DNA of 64,000 nucleotides, taken from contig NZ_JAJUWS010000019.1 of assembly GCF_021390475.1 (NCBI RefSeq), positions 1 to 64,000 of the forward strand, given 5' to 3'. Of this stretch, positions 47,807-54,800 are shown piece after piece. Source of the stretch: Streptomyces sp. ST2-7A. Lineage in GTDB: Bacteria; Actinomycetota; Actinomycetes; Streptomycetales; Streptomycetaceae. The translations under genes were made by a program, and so were the position numbers. Under the pieces are notes generated by a model. That model had not been told where the DNA came from. It searched no databases and saw nothing but the letters and a program-made list of their open reading frames with translations. How positions within the stretch are numbered: the first letter of the stretch is position 1; each line of letters begins with the position of its first letter.

Positions 47807-47879
47807 GCTTCCACCGACGTGGGAACGTCTCGGCCCCGGAACCCCCGCGCGGAGGGCGCGGAAGGTGGAGTCGCATGAG

Positions 47880-47915
47880 GCGGTCCGGGGTTCGCTCTCG
47901 TGACCCCCGGACCGC
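47880..47915. terminator. Second hairpin at the cluster edge
   Basis: GCGGTCCGGGG (47,880-47,890) pairs with CCCCGGACCGC (47,905-47,915) around a 14-base loop. It follows the previous hairpin in the gene-free stretch and may serve as a further terminator. Confidence 0.5.
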
Positions 47916-48124
47916 TTGTCGTGACGCCCCACGGGGTGCTCTCCGGAGCCGCCGGAGGGCGGGATGCCGGGGCTCAGGGGGACGGGTAGCCGTGGAGCCC
48001 TTGTCTCAACCGGTGCCAACCGGACTTCCGACGCCGGTGGAGCAGCGGAACCCGGAGGCCCCGGCGAGACGAAAAATCCTGTTCGATCTGGGAAAAAGCG
48101 GTCCATCCGGTGGTGGATGGAAAG

Positions 48125-48167
48125 TGCCCCCGGCAGGACTCGAACCTGCGACCAAGTGCTTAGAAGG
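48125..48167 (-). pseudogene. 3' fragment of tRNA-Arg(UCU), likely att site of an integrated element
   Basis: Read on the minus strand the 43 bases run from CCTTCTAAGCACT (anticodon loop with TCT, 3' anticodon strand) through GCAGGTTCGAGTCCTGC (a full T arm) to CGGGGGCA (3' acceptor strand plus discriminator). The 5' half is absent: the sequence before it (GGGGATA...) has no D arm and cannot form the anticodon stem. Tyrosine integrases that target tRNA genes duplicate exactly such a 3' segment. The orientation places the element to the right and chromosome to the left, so the intact tRNA, and often the integrase, should be at the far right end, outside the window. Confidence 0.75.
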
Positions 48168-48190
48168 TATCCCCGGCCCACCACTGTGCG

Positions 48191-48210
48191 GACCTGCATA
48201 AACGCAGGTC
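48191..48210. repeat. Small hairpin next to the att-like site
   Basis: GACCTGC and GCAGGTC flank a 6-base ATAAAC loop, 24 bases inside the element from the tRNA fragment. It may be an arm-type binding site for an integrase or excisionase, or simply a small hairpin. Confidence 0.35.
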
Positions 48211-48403
48211 GCCGGACACCATAGTAAGGAAAGGCAATTGGCCTCTCCCCGGCCGGGAAACGGCCCGAAAACCACCCTCCCACACCCCACGAAACAGGGC
48301 CTCCCCAGGGCGGCCCTCGAAACTGCCCGGGGAAGACCCCGAGCGACCGGAGCCCCGCCATCGGGACGGGAAGCGTGCCTCGCGCGCCCCGGCCGCAGCA
48401 TCA

Positions 48404-48442
48404 CGGTGCCCGGGCGGGAAACACTTCACCGCCCGGGCACCG
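48404..48442. terminator. Hairpin next to a poly-C tract
   Basis: CGGTGCCCGGGCGG (48,404-48,417) pairs with CCGCCCGGGCACCG (48,429-48,442) around an 11-base loop. It lies 42 bases past the end of the leftward small-gene operon and would terminate it. A run of 17 C follows at 48,452-48,468. Confidence 0.7.
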
Positions 48443-48483
48443 AGCCCTATTCCCCCCCCCCCCCCCCCTACGAGCCGTCGCCC

Positions 48484-48876
48484 CTACGGGCGGTCGCCGC
48501 GCAACCCCCGCCGAAGCCGCACCGGCCCCGAAGGCGCCTCACGACACCCCGGCACCCCGCCCTCCCCCTCCTGGGCACGCGCCGCCGGATACGGACCCAA
48601 CCGCTCACACAGACTCGCGTGCAGCAGCTCCGCATCCGAGATGTCCAGACGCAGCACCACCGGCCGACCCCCCGGCGCCGGGCGCAACGGCACATCGATC
48701 ACCGCCCGCCCCCCGGAGCCGGGGAGGTGCCAGTTCCCGGCCCGGCCCGCCGGCCGCAACACCAACGGAGCCCGCCCCGGCTTCCCCGCACCCGACCCGT
48801 CCCCGGCCCCCCGGCCGTGTCCCCGGCCCCCGGCCCCCAGCACCTGCTCCTGGCCGTGCTCGCCGTCGCGGGTCAT
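48484..48876 (-). CDS. Hypothetical protein, last of a small-gene operon
   Basis: Unrecognised protein of 130 residues. The first ~45 residues are Gly/Arg-rich and low in complexity; the rest (AVIDVPLRPAPGGRPVVLRL, then DISDAELLHASLCERLGPYP) looks folded, with an alternating hydrophobic pattern. The ATG at 48,874-48,876 overlaps the stop of the gene before it (ATGA). It is the last of five overlapping leftward genes and ends just before a terminator hairpin. Function unknown. Confidence 0.55.
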   Translation of the reverse strand: MTRDGEHGQEQVLGAGGRGHGRGAGDGSGAGKPGRAPLVLRPAGRAGNWHLPGSGGRAVIDVPLRPAPGGRPVVLRLDISDAELLHASLCERLGPYPAARAQEGEGGVPGCREAPSGPVRLRRGLRGDRP

Positions 48877-49151
48877 CGGACCACCCCCCGCCGCGGCACC
48901 ACACGGCCCGGCCGAGGGAAACGCCTCACCGGAACCCACCGGTTCACCGCCACCTGCTCCCTCGCCGGCAGCCGCAGCGTCACACCCTCCCCGAACACCA
49001 CCAGCCGGGACCCGGCCGGTGGGACAGCACGCAGATCCACCACCGTCCGCTCCACACCTCCTATCACCATCGAGTCCCCCACACGGATCTCCCCCGGCAA
49101 CACCCGGATCAAGTCCAGCGCCTCCTCCGGCGCCCCGGCCCTCACCGCCAC
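48873..49151 (-). CDS. Hypothetical small beta-rich protein
   Basis: Protein of 92 residues, not recognised. The segments ALDLIRVLPGEIRVGDSMVI, GGVERTVVDLRAVPPAG and SRLVVFGEGVTLRLPAREQV suggest a compact beta-barrel (SH3- or PAS-like size) and are followed by a basic tail. GTG at 49,151 (VAVRAG...) or two codons later at 49,145; both overlap the end of the DUF7848-type gene. Same pattern of overlap as its neighbours, so it is probably made in the same operon. Confidence 0.6.
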   Translation of the reverse strand: MAVRAGAPEEALDLIRVLPGEIRVGDSMVIGGVERTVVDLRAVPPAGSRLVVFGEGVTLRLPAREQVAVNRWVPVRRFPRPGRVVPRRGVVR

Positions 49152-49381
49152 GCCCCCGGCACAGCCCTGTACGGGCGCGTGATGATCTCCCGATACGACA
49201 GGTGCTCCGGATGCGCCTTGAGGTGCCGGGCCATCCACCCGGTCACCTCCCCGCCCCCGTCCCCCGTCGGCCCGCGTTCCTCGCACACCGCGCACTGCGC
49301 CGTGAACGTGATCGCCTCCGCATCCGGCTCCTCGTCCGGCTCGATCACATGCTCCCGAAACCTCCGCCTCTCCCCGGTCAC
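49142..49381 (-). CDS. DUF7848-type zinc-ribbon-like protein
   Basis: Small protein of 79 residues. The pattern FREHVIEPDEEPDAEAITFT, CAVCEERGPT, then MARHLKAHPEHLSYREIITR followed by PYRAVPGAWR, matches a family frequent in Streptomyces genomes near XRE regulators and annotated as DUF7848. One CxxC is visible. The function is not known. GTG at 49,379-49,381 overlaps the upstream stop. It supports a Streptomyces-type host for the element. Confidence 0.75.
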   Translation of the reverse strand: MTGERRRFREHVIEPDEEPDAEAITFTAQCAVCEERGPTGDGGGEVTGWMARHLKAHPEHLSYREIITRPYRAVPGAWR

Positions 49382-49605
49382 CAGGCGTCCCCGCCCCGGC
49401 GTTCCGCACGAGTCCGCACCACCATCAACACGGCCGGGTCCACCGGATCCTCCTCCGGGACACCACCGCGGCCCCGCCCCCGCAGCGTGCACAACCCGTC
49501 CTCCGAGCTGATGTTGGTGACCACGAACCGCTCCCCGCCCGGCTCCAGCTCCACTTCGTCCCCCACCTCCGGGGTCGCCCGCGTCTGCTGCCGCAGGTCG
49601 CTCAC
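49378..49605 (-). CDS. Hypothetical small protein
   Basis: Protein of 75 residues: TPEVGDEVELEPGGERFVVT, NISSEDGLCTLRGRGRGG and PVDPAVLMVVRTRAERRGG. The alternating strands suggest a small beta-barrel, comparable with its downstream neighbour. GTG at 49,603-49,605 overlaps the stop of the preceding gene and its own stop overlaps the next start. I do not recognise a family. Confidence 0.6.
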   Translation of the reverse strand: MSDLRQQTRATPEVGDEVELEPGGERFVVTNISSEDGLCTLRGRGRGGVPEEDPVDPAVLMVVRTRAERRGGDAW

Positions 49606-49781
49606 CGCGCACCCCCGGCCTTCTCCGCGCCCGACACGGGCAGGCAGTCCGGGCAGCGCCACTCGCAGCCCTTCCCGCACCCCGGCTCGGGCCGGGCCTC
49701 CTGCGTCAACGTCCCGCACCCCGCGCAGCGCCGCAGCGCCTTCACGGGTTCCTCGTACCTCCGGGCGAGTGGCTTGGCCAT
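49602..49781 (-). CDS. Small zinc-ribbon protein
   Basis: Protein of 59 residues with two cysteine pairs (LRRCAGCGTLTQEA and CEWRCPDCLPVSG) plus C-G-K-G-C between them, the look of a zinc ribbon. Several ATGs are in frame (49,817, 49,799, 49,793, 49,781); I chose MAKPLARRYE at 49,779-49,781 because GGAG lies about 10 bases upstream. First gene of the leftward five-gene operon. It lies about 130 bases downstream of the XRE regulator gene, with a terminator hairpin between them. Confidence 0.6.
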   Translation of the reverse strand: MAKPLARRYEEPVKALRRCAGCGTLTQEARPEPGCGKGCEWRCPDCLPVSGAEKAGGAR

Positions 49782-49843
49782 CCTCGACTCCATGATCATC
49801 GTGTGACGTGCGCTCACACCCAGTCATGTTGCCGAAATCACAA

Positions 49844-49879
49844 GGCCCCGACTTTCATTCCGCAATGAAAGTCGGGGCC
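49844..49879. terminator. Strong hairpin downstream of the XRE gene
   Basis: GGCCCCGACTTTCATT (49,844-49,859) and its exact complement (49,864-49,879) flank a 4-base loop. It lies 34 bases past the XRE stop, so it should terminate that gene before the small-gene operon. Confidence 0.85.
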
Positions 49880-49912
49880 CTCGTGTCATGCCACCAGCCG
49901 GCCCGGCCCGTG

Positions 49913-51154
49913 CTACACCCCCACCCACCTGGCCACGGCCTGCAACGCCGGCTCCGGCGACCGCCGCTTCCGCAACAACGCGTGCACCGTCTCCCGCGTC
50001 GTCGGGTGATACCTCGTCTGCGCCGGCGCAGCCTGCCGCGCCGCCACCAACTCGCTCACCGCCCTCTCCCGCTGCCCCACCACCTCATACGCCCGCGCCA
50101 TATCCATGTGGTGATGACCGGCCCGGTTCCGCGCCCACCCCTCCGGCAACCGCACCCGCTCACCCAACTCCACCATCCGCCCCGTCTCACCCAAATCGAG
50201 CTGCGTGGACGCCTCGTGCAACTGGACGTTCATCTCGTCGAAGACCAATCCGTAGGGATCGGGCCGCCCGGCCAGCCGGCCCGCCAGGGCCCGCGCCTCG
50301 GACACCCGCCCCGTCACCTCCCCGGCCGCCCCCGAACGCCCCGACCGCGAATGCAACACCGCCGACTTGAGCCACATCGTGCCCCGCACCGACATGGCCC
50401 GCACATCCCCCCGCCGCACCGGATCCTCCAGCATCCGCTCCATCGCCCCGATCTCCCGCAGCGCGATCTCCGGCGCCCCGTGATGAAGGAAGTAGTCCCC
50501 GCGGTAGTGACACACCACGACCTGGAGATACGGGTCCCCGGCGTGCGGGATCGTCTGCTGCATCCGGTCCAACGCCAACAGCCCGAGGTCGGTGTACCCG
50601 AGCTTGCCCAGCAGCGACCGCGCCAGACGGTAGGTGTCGGCCAGCGCCCGGTAGGTCTTCTCCCGCTCCCGCCCCGCCGGCGCCCGATCCGCCGCCAGGA
50701 GCAGCTCATCCACCAACGCCGGCGCCTCTGCGGCGATCACCATGTACTCCCCGCGCAACCGCCACGCATCCAGCCGCGCCACATCCGCCCGGATCGCCGC
50801 CAACGCCCGCGGATCTCCCTCCTCCGGCGGCAGCATCGGATTCGCAATCGCCTGCCGAAGCGGCTGAATCAACTCCTCCAACTGGTCCGCCTTCAGCTGG
50901 TCGTAGTACGGCTGACCGGTCAGGTCGGTTGCCGGTACGCGCAGCGCGCGGGCGCAGGCGGACGTCACCATCGGGGACGCCGCGATGTGCCCCGACTCCA
51001 CCTTCGTCACCGTGCTGTAGGAGATGTGCGCCCGCTGCGCCAGGCCGTGCTGGGTCAGGCCCCGGGCCCGCCGGATCGCCGCGATCCGCTGCCCGATACT
51101 CTCGCCCGGCGGAACACCGGGCCCGCCGCTGTTTTTGTCAGTCCCCTGTGCCAT
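49913..51154 (-). CDS. XRE-family regulator with TPR-like C-terminal domain
   Basis: Regulator of 413 residues. XRE helix-turn-helix near residues 18-75 (IGQRIAAIRRARGLTQHGLA, then ISYSTVTKVESGHIAASPMV), then a long helical region of TPR character (LADTYRLARSLLGKLGYTDL, GDYFLHHGAPEIALREIGAM, HMDMARAYEVVGQRERAVSE). Such proteins in Streptomyces control adjacent small genes in response to unknown signals or peptides. ATG at 51,152-51,154 opens MAQGTDKNSGGPG; longer in-frame reading upstream is not supported. It faces the early phage-like genes across 0.5 kb of regulatory DNA and is a candidate lysogeny-type repressor. Confidence 0.88.
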   Translation of the reverse strand: MAQGTDKNSGGPGVPPGESIGQRIAAIRRARGLTQHGLAQRAHISYSTVTKVESGHIAASPMVTSACARALRVPATDLTGQPYYDQLKADQLEELIQPLRQAIANPMLPPEEGDPRALAAIRADVARLDAWRLRGEYMVIAAEAPALVDELLLAADRAPAGREREKTYRALADTYRLARSLLGKLGYTDLGLLALDRMQQTIPHAGDPYLQVVVCHYRGDYFLHHGAPEIALREIGAMERMLEDPVRRGDVRAMSVRGTMWLKSAVLHSRSGRSGAAGEVTGRVSEARALAGRLAGRPDPYGLVFDEMNVQLHEASTQLDLGETGRMVELGERVRLPEGWARNRAGHHHMDMARAYEVVGQRERAVSELVAARQAAPAQTRYHPTTRETVHALLRKRRSPEPALQAVARWVGV

Positions 51155-51361
51155 GCTGAACCCCAATCCGTGTTGAGCCTCGACACTCAGGACGGTACCC
51201 CCGTACGTGCGCGCGGGGACAGCGGATCGGCCCCGGCACCGTGGAGTGCCGGGGCCGTACGTTTGCCTGCACTCCACCCTTACGAGTGCACCCCGCACCC
51301 CGGGTTCCGTGATTCCCCACCCCGACACCGCCCCGGCCGCTACGGTGGGATCACCCCCGAA

Positions 51362-51397
51362 CGGGCCCCCACCGGATCCCCCCTCGGTGGGGGCCCG
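51362..51397. terminator. 13-base-arm hairpin
   Basis: CGGGCCCCCACCG (51,362-51,374) pairs with CGGTGGGGGCCCG (51,385-51,397). It lies within the regulatory region, directly before the CRISPR-like repeats, in the place where a leader or a terminator could be. Confidence 0.5.
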
Positions 51398-51401
51398 ACC
51401 C

Positions 51402-51480
51402 CTTGCTCCCCGCACATGCGGGGATGGTCCGCTCAACCGTGATGACACCCACTTGGTCCCCGCACCCGCGGGGATGGCGG
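51402..51480 (+). repeat. Two CRISPR-like (type I-E style) repeats with a short spacer
   Basis: Two 29-base units, at 51,402-51,430 and 51,452-51,480, share CTTG(C/G)TCCCCGCAC and GCGGGGATGG, the hairpin core of the type I-E repeats common in Streptomyces. The spacer between them is only 21 bases rather than about 32, the second repeat has several changes, and no cas gene is present. It looks like a relic or a mimic, not an active array. Confidence 0.45.
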
Positions 51481-51559
51481 GTCGCCCGTGTGCGATCCTG
51501 GGGTGGGCCCGGCCCGCGTGGTGTTCCTCGACAGTTCTCCTGCGGCCGGGCCATCCCCT

Positions 51560-51631
51560 CACCCAAAACGCGCAAAATTCTTTGCGTAAAGGGGGTGGGG
51601 TGTGGCACACTCGGCCCCTGTCGAGGAACAC
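51560..51631 (+). promoter_or_regulatory. Early promoter with palindromic operator, copy 1
   Basis: TTGCGT (51,582-51,587) and CACACT (51,606-51,611) with 18 bases between form a promoter. The -35 lies in an imperfect palindrome (CGCAAAATTCTTTGCG core), and GTCGAGGAAC follows at 51,620-51,629. All these elements recur at 54,706-54,776 with the same spacing. It drives the gene at 51,651. Confidence 0.7.
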
Positions 51632-51650
51632 CCCACACTCCGGAGGACCC

Positions 51651-52859
51651 GTGTCCGCAACCGGCAAACCACGCAAGCCGATCCACCCCGACACCCCCAC
51701 CACCCGCGCATGGCAGACCGGCCGCCGCATCTACGTCCGCGCCGGCTACCACTCCCAGCTCAACCGCCAGCTCGTCGAACTCGGCACTCACTGGGACCCC
51801 AACCACCGCGCCCGCTGGATCGGCACCACCAAACGCGAAGCCGTCACCGCCCTCGTCCTCGCCGCGGAAACCCGCATCCGAGAAATCGAGGCCGTCAAAC
51901 AGGCCGGCCGCTGGATCGTCCTGCCCTACGGCGCCGCCCACATCCACCGCCGCCTGCGCGAGACCAACGCCATCTTCTGCAAGCACACCAAGGCGTGGGC
52001 CGTGCGCACCGACACCGCCTACGCGGAGATCGCCGCCATGGTCGAGGCGTGGAACATCGACCTCGAGCTGGAGCGCGTCGCCCGGCAGGAAACCCGCCGC
52101 CTGTACTACGAGGAGCAGCGCCTGGAGCGCCGCCGCGCCGAAGCCGTGCACTCCGCCCGCCTGCGCGAGAAAGCCATAGTGGACTCCGGCCGCACTCTGC
52201 TGGGCGGCGACATCCTGCACCTGACCGAGGTCACCCGCCGCTTCCACACCAAGGCCACCGCTCTCGCCACCGCCCGGGACGTCGGCGAGGTCATGCGCCT
52301 GGACGACGGATGCCGCGCCCTGGTCGTCGGCTCCGAGGTCCACTTCACCAACGAGATCGACGCCTATGACTGCCGGCACCCCGACATGCCCGTCGACGCC
52401 CACTGGCACTTCTCCTACGACCTGCTCCTGATCGAGCCCACCGAGGAGGAACTGGCCGAGGAGACCGGCCGGGCCATGGCCGGCATCGACGCCGACGAAC
52501 TCCACGCCCTGATGACCGCCGCCGCCCGTCTGACCGCCGCCACAGCCGAGGACCGGTGGACCCCCACCCCCGAGGACACCCTCACCGGGGAGATCGTCGC
52601 CGGCACCGGCTTCCGCGGCATGGTCCCCGCCGGTCGCCTCATGCTGACCCGCGACGGCCGCGTCATCTGGCAGCACCCCGGCTTCCACCCCGAGTACATC
52701 CGCAGCGAGGGCCTCACCGCCGACCCCACTCTCGTGCAACGCCTGCGTGACGCACTGGCCCCCGGCGCCCGCACCCGCGTCGTGCCCGGCACCGTCCCCG
52801 TCCAATACACCGTGAGGACCCATGACCACCCCCCCGCCCCTGCACCTGACCCGCAGTGA
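51651..52859 (+). CDS. Phage-like protein with two DUF5710-like repeats
   Basis: Protein of 402 residues from a GTG behind CCGGAGGACCC. Residues 20-60 (GRRIYVRAGYHSQLNRQLVE, then LGTHWDPNHRARWIG) recall the DUF5710 pattern (..ALGARWDP..KxWYV), and a second version follows (GRWIVLPYGAAHIHRRLRET, then NAIFCKHTKAWAVRTD) near 85-125. A charged helical segment (QETRRLYYEEQRLERRRAEA) precedes a long unassigned C-terminal half. DUF5710-type modules are often parts of plasmid and phage DNA-processing proteins. First gene of the rightward early operon. Confidence 0.7.
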   Translation: MSATGKPRKPIHPDTPTTRAWQTGRRIYVRAGYHSQLNRQLVELGTHWDPNHRARWIGTTKREAVTALVLAAETRIREIEAVKQAGRWIVLPYGAAHIHRRLRETNAIFCKHTKAWAVRTDTAYAEIAAMVEAWNIDLELERVARQETRRLYYEEQRLERRRAEAVHSARLREKAIVDSGRTLLGGDILHLTEVTRRFHTKATALATARDVGEVMRLDDGCRALVVGSEVHFTNEIDAYDCRHPDMPVDAHWHFSYDLLLIEPTEEELAEETGRAMAGIDADELHALMTAAARLTAATAEDRWTPTPEDTLTGEIVAGTGFRGMVPAGRLMLTRDGRVIWQHPGFHPEYIRSEGLTADPTLVQRLRDALAPGARTRVVPGTVPVQYTVRTHDHPPAPAPDPQ

Positions 52860-53088
52860 ACTCGCCCGCCGCTACCGCGTCGCCCCCTCCACCGTGGGCC
52901 GCGCACTGGAACGCGGCTTGGCCGAACACCGCGCCGATCCCGCCACCGCCCCCGCACCCCCCGACCCGGTCAACCCCGGCGAGCCCTCCCTGCGCTACGA
53001 CGCCGCACAGATGGACGCCTGGTGGCCCAAGCGCCCCCTGCGACGCGGCCCCCGCCCCCCCCCCGCGCCCGAGGAGACCCGACCGTGA
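52822..53088 (+). CDS. Small helix-turn-helix protein
   Basis: Protein of 88 residues beginning LHLTRSELARRYRVAPSTVG then RALERGLAEH, a MerR/excisionase-like DNA-binding helix-turn-helix, followed by SLRYDAAQMDAWWPKRPLRR and a Pro/Arg tail. Could be an excisionase or an early regulator. The ATG lies inside the preceding gene (38-base overlap) behind GTGAGGACCC. Confidence 0.65.
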   Translation: MTTPPPLHLTRSELARRYRVAPSTVGRALERGLAEHRADPATAPAPPDPVNPGEPSLRYDAAQMDAWWPKRPLRRGPRPPPAPEETRP

Positions 53089-53471
53089 AGACCGTGTTCT
53101 CTGCGCCCGCCCACGCCCTGTCCCCGGCCCGCGCCCGCCAACTGCGCCGGTTCGACCCCCTACTGGTCGAACACCACCGCCGCCTCGGGGTGCCCTGGGT
53201 CGCCCGCCTCACCGCCCTGACCCCCACCGGCCGCACCCCCTTCCGCCGCGAGTTCCTGCCCCGCCGCGACGACTACGGCCAGGCCGACCCCCGCGGCAAC
53301 GGCATCATCTGCTACTGGACCCTCCAGGCCGGTGAGCTGTACGAGGCGCACTGCCCCCGGACCGACGGCACCGCCGAACGCCGCTACCTGACCGTCGACG
53401 CCGACGGCCTGCTGATCGAGTGCACGAAAGAGGAGGTCCAGCAGTGGCTGGCAAACGTCACCTCGGAGTGA
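53085..53471 (+). CDS. Hypothetical phage-like protein
   Basis: Unrecognised protein of 128 residues: KTVFSAPAHALSPARARQLR, RREFLPRRDDYGQADPRGNG, IICYWTLQAGELYEAHCPRT and RYLTVDADGLLIECTKEEVQ. It has a mixed alpha/beta look. GTG at 53,085 overlaps the previous stop (GTGA) and the end overlaps the start of the IbrA-like gene by 28 bases, so it is part of that operon and may work with it. Confidence 0.6.
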   Translation: MKTVFSAPAHALSPARARQLRRFDPLLVEHHRRLGVPWVARLTALTPTGRTPFRREFLPRRDDYGQADPRGNGIICYWTLQAGELYEAHCPRTDGTAERRYLTVDADGLLIECTKEEVQQWLANVTSE

Positions 53472-54703
53472 ACGTCCTGGAAGCCGCCCGGCACCGCATC
53501 AACCGGGTCTTCTCCGACTTCCCCCGCATCTACGTCTCCTTCTCCGGCGGCAAGGACTCCGGCGTCCTCCTGGAGCTGGCCGCCAACGAGGCCCGCCGCC
53601 GCGGTCGACGCATCGGCGTACTGATCGTGGACCTGGAAGCCCAGTACGCCCTGACGATCGACTACATCCACGCCATGCTGAAGCGCCATGCGGACGTGAT
53701 CGACCCGTACTGGGTGGCGCTGCCGCTGAACCTGCGCAACGCCGTCTCGCAGTTCGAACCTCAGTGGATGTGCTGGGACCCCGACCGGGAAGAGGACTGG
53801 GTGCGCCGTCCCCCGCCCGGCGCCATCACCGACGAGGAGTACTTCCCGTTCTTCCGTCGCCGCATGGAGTTCGAGGAGTTCGTGCCGGCCTTCGGCGAGT
53901 GGTACGCCCGCCAAGGCGAGCACGGCCAGGAGCAGCTCACCGCCTGCCTGGTCGGGATCCGTACCCAGGAGTCCCTCAACCGGTGGCGCACCATCGCGCG
54001 CCGCTACAAGCGCTCCCACGAGAACCTGGCATGGACCACGTGGGTGGGCGGCGGCTGCTACAACGCGTATCCGATCTACGACTGGCGCACCGAGGACATC
54101 TGGACCTACTACGGGCGGACCAAAACGCCGTACAACCGGCTGTACGACCGGATGCACCAAGCAGGGCTCACGATCCACCAGGCCCGTATCTGCCAGCCGT
54201 ACGGTGACGACCAGCGGCGCGGCCTGTGGCTGTATCACGTCATCGAGCCCGAGACGTGGTCGAAGGTGGTGGCCCGGGTCCAGGGCGCGAACTTCGGAGC
54301 GACGCACGCGCGCACCAGCGGCAACGTCCTGGGCCGCATCAAGATCACCAAGCCGGACGGGCTGACGTGGCAGGAGTTCGCCCACAACCTGCTGGACTCC
54401 ATGCCCCAGCCCACAGCGGAGCACTACCGGGCGAAGATCGCGGTGTTCCTGCGCTGGTACCAACTACGCGGCTACCCCGACGGCATCCCGGACGAGGGGT
54501 CGGCCACCTCGAAGAAGGAGCCGTCCTGGACGCGGATCTGCAAAGTGCTCCTCGCGCAGGACTACTGGTGCAAGGGGCTGTCGTTCACCCCGACCAAGCG
54601 TGAGGCGTACACCCGCTACCGGGAGCTGATGAACAAGCGGCGGGCACTGTGGCAGGTCGACCGCATGGGCCTGGCTCGCGCCGCTTCCTCGCGGGAGGAG
54701 TGA
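53444..54703 (+). CDS. ibrA: PAPS-reductase-family protein, IbrA-like (DUF3440 type)
   Basis: Protein of 419 residues with the N-type ATP pyrophosphatase loop RIYVSFSGGKDSGVLLELAA near residue 28, IGVLIVDLEAQYALTIDYIH near 62, and the adenylyl-sulphate-reductase-like ACLVGIRTQESLNRWRTIAR near 167, then YNAYPIYDWRTEDIWTYYGR. The C-terminal part (RICQPYGDDQRRGLWLYHVI, GLTWQEFAHNLLDSMPQPTA) is typical of phage IbrA proteins. IbrA works with the ParB-like IbrB; in E. coli the pair activates eib genes, but the chemistry is unknown. Related PP-loop enzymes (DndC) modify DNA with sulphur. GTG at 53,444 with AGGAGG upstream. Confidence 0.88.
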   Translation: MAGKRHLGVNVLEAARHRINRVFSDFPRIYVSFSGGKDSGVLLELAANEARRRGRRIGVLIVDLEAQYALTIDYIHAMLKRHADVIDPYWVALPLNLRNAVSQFEPQWMCWDPDREEDWVRRPPPGAITDEEYFPFFRRRMEFEEFVPAFGEWYARQGEHGQEQLTACLVGIRTQESLNRWRTIARRYKRSHENLAWTTWVGGGCYNAYPIYDWRTEDIWTYYGRTKTPYNRLYDRMHQAGLTIHQARICQPYGDDQRRGLWLYHVIEPETWSKVVARVQGANFGATHARTSGNVLGRIKITKPDGLTWQEFAHNLLDSMPQPTAEHYRAKIAVFLRWYQLRGYPDGIPDEGSATSKKEPSWTRICKVLLAQDYWCKGLSFTPTKREAYTRYRELMNKRRALWQVDRMGLARAASSREE

Positions 54704-54705
54704 AC

Positions 54706-54776
54706 CCCACCTCCTTTACGCAAAATCCTTTGCGTAAAGGAGGTGGGTTGTGCCACACTCGGACACGTCGAGGAAC
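54706..54776 (+). promoter_or_regulatory. Promoter with 42-base perfect palindrome, copy 2
   Basis: A perfect palindrome with 19-base arms (from CCCACCTCCTTTACG at 54,706) and a 4-base loop ends at 54,747. Its right arm contains the -35 TTGCGT (54,730-54,735), followed by an 18-base spacer and CACACT (54,754-54,759), then GTCGAGGAAC (54,767-54,776). It serves the GNAT-IbrB genes and probably also ends the IbrA transcript, 3 bases after its stop. Confidence 0.75.
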
Positions 54777-54800
54777 CACACCACCACACACGGAGAACCC

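Larger units (their letters stand above)
47372..48124. other. Gene-free stretch between the cluster and the tRNA fragment
   Basis: About 750 bases with long open frames on both strands but none with domain-like sequence, sensible start and family match. It holds two hairpins (47,761-47,806 and 47,880-47,915). A minus-strand piece around 47,450-47,520 reads like a hydrophobic helix (GGVLTGAGVAVLVVVSAR) in a frame without gene-like flanks, perhaps a transporter remnant. I take this as the right edge of the biosynthetic cluster. Confidence 0.6.
51155..51650. other. 0.5-kb regulatory region with hairpins and repeats
   Basis: No convincing gene. It contains a hairpin at about 51,233-51,256 (CCCCGGCAC / GTGCCGGGG), a 13-base-arm hairpin at 51,362-51,397, two CRISPR-like repeats from 51,402, an inverted 14-base motif (GTGTTCCTCGACAG at 51,521-51,534) and the promoter element at 51,560-51,631. 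It separates the leftward regulator from the rightward early genes. Confidence 0.7.

Noticed and set aside
48125..48215. Complete tRNA-Arg gene
   Set aside because: Only the anticodon-loop-to-3' part is present; there is no D arm and no 5' acceptor strand.
51402..51480. Functional CRISPR array
   Set aside because: Only two diverged repeats, a 21-base spacer and no cas genes; reported only as CRISPR-like repeats.
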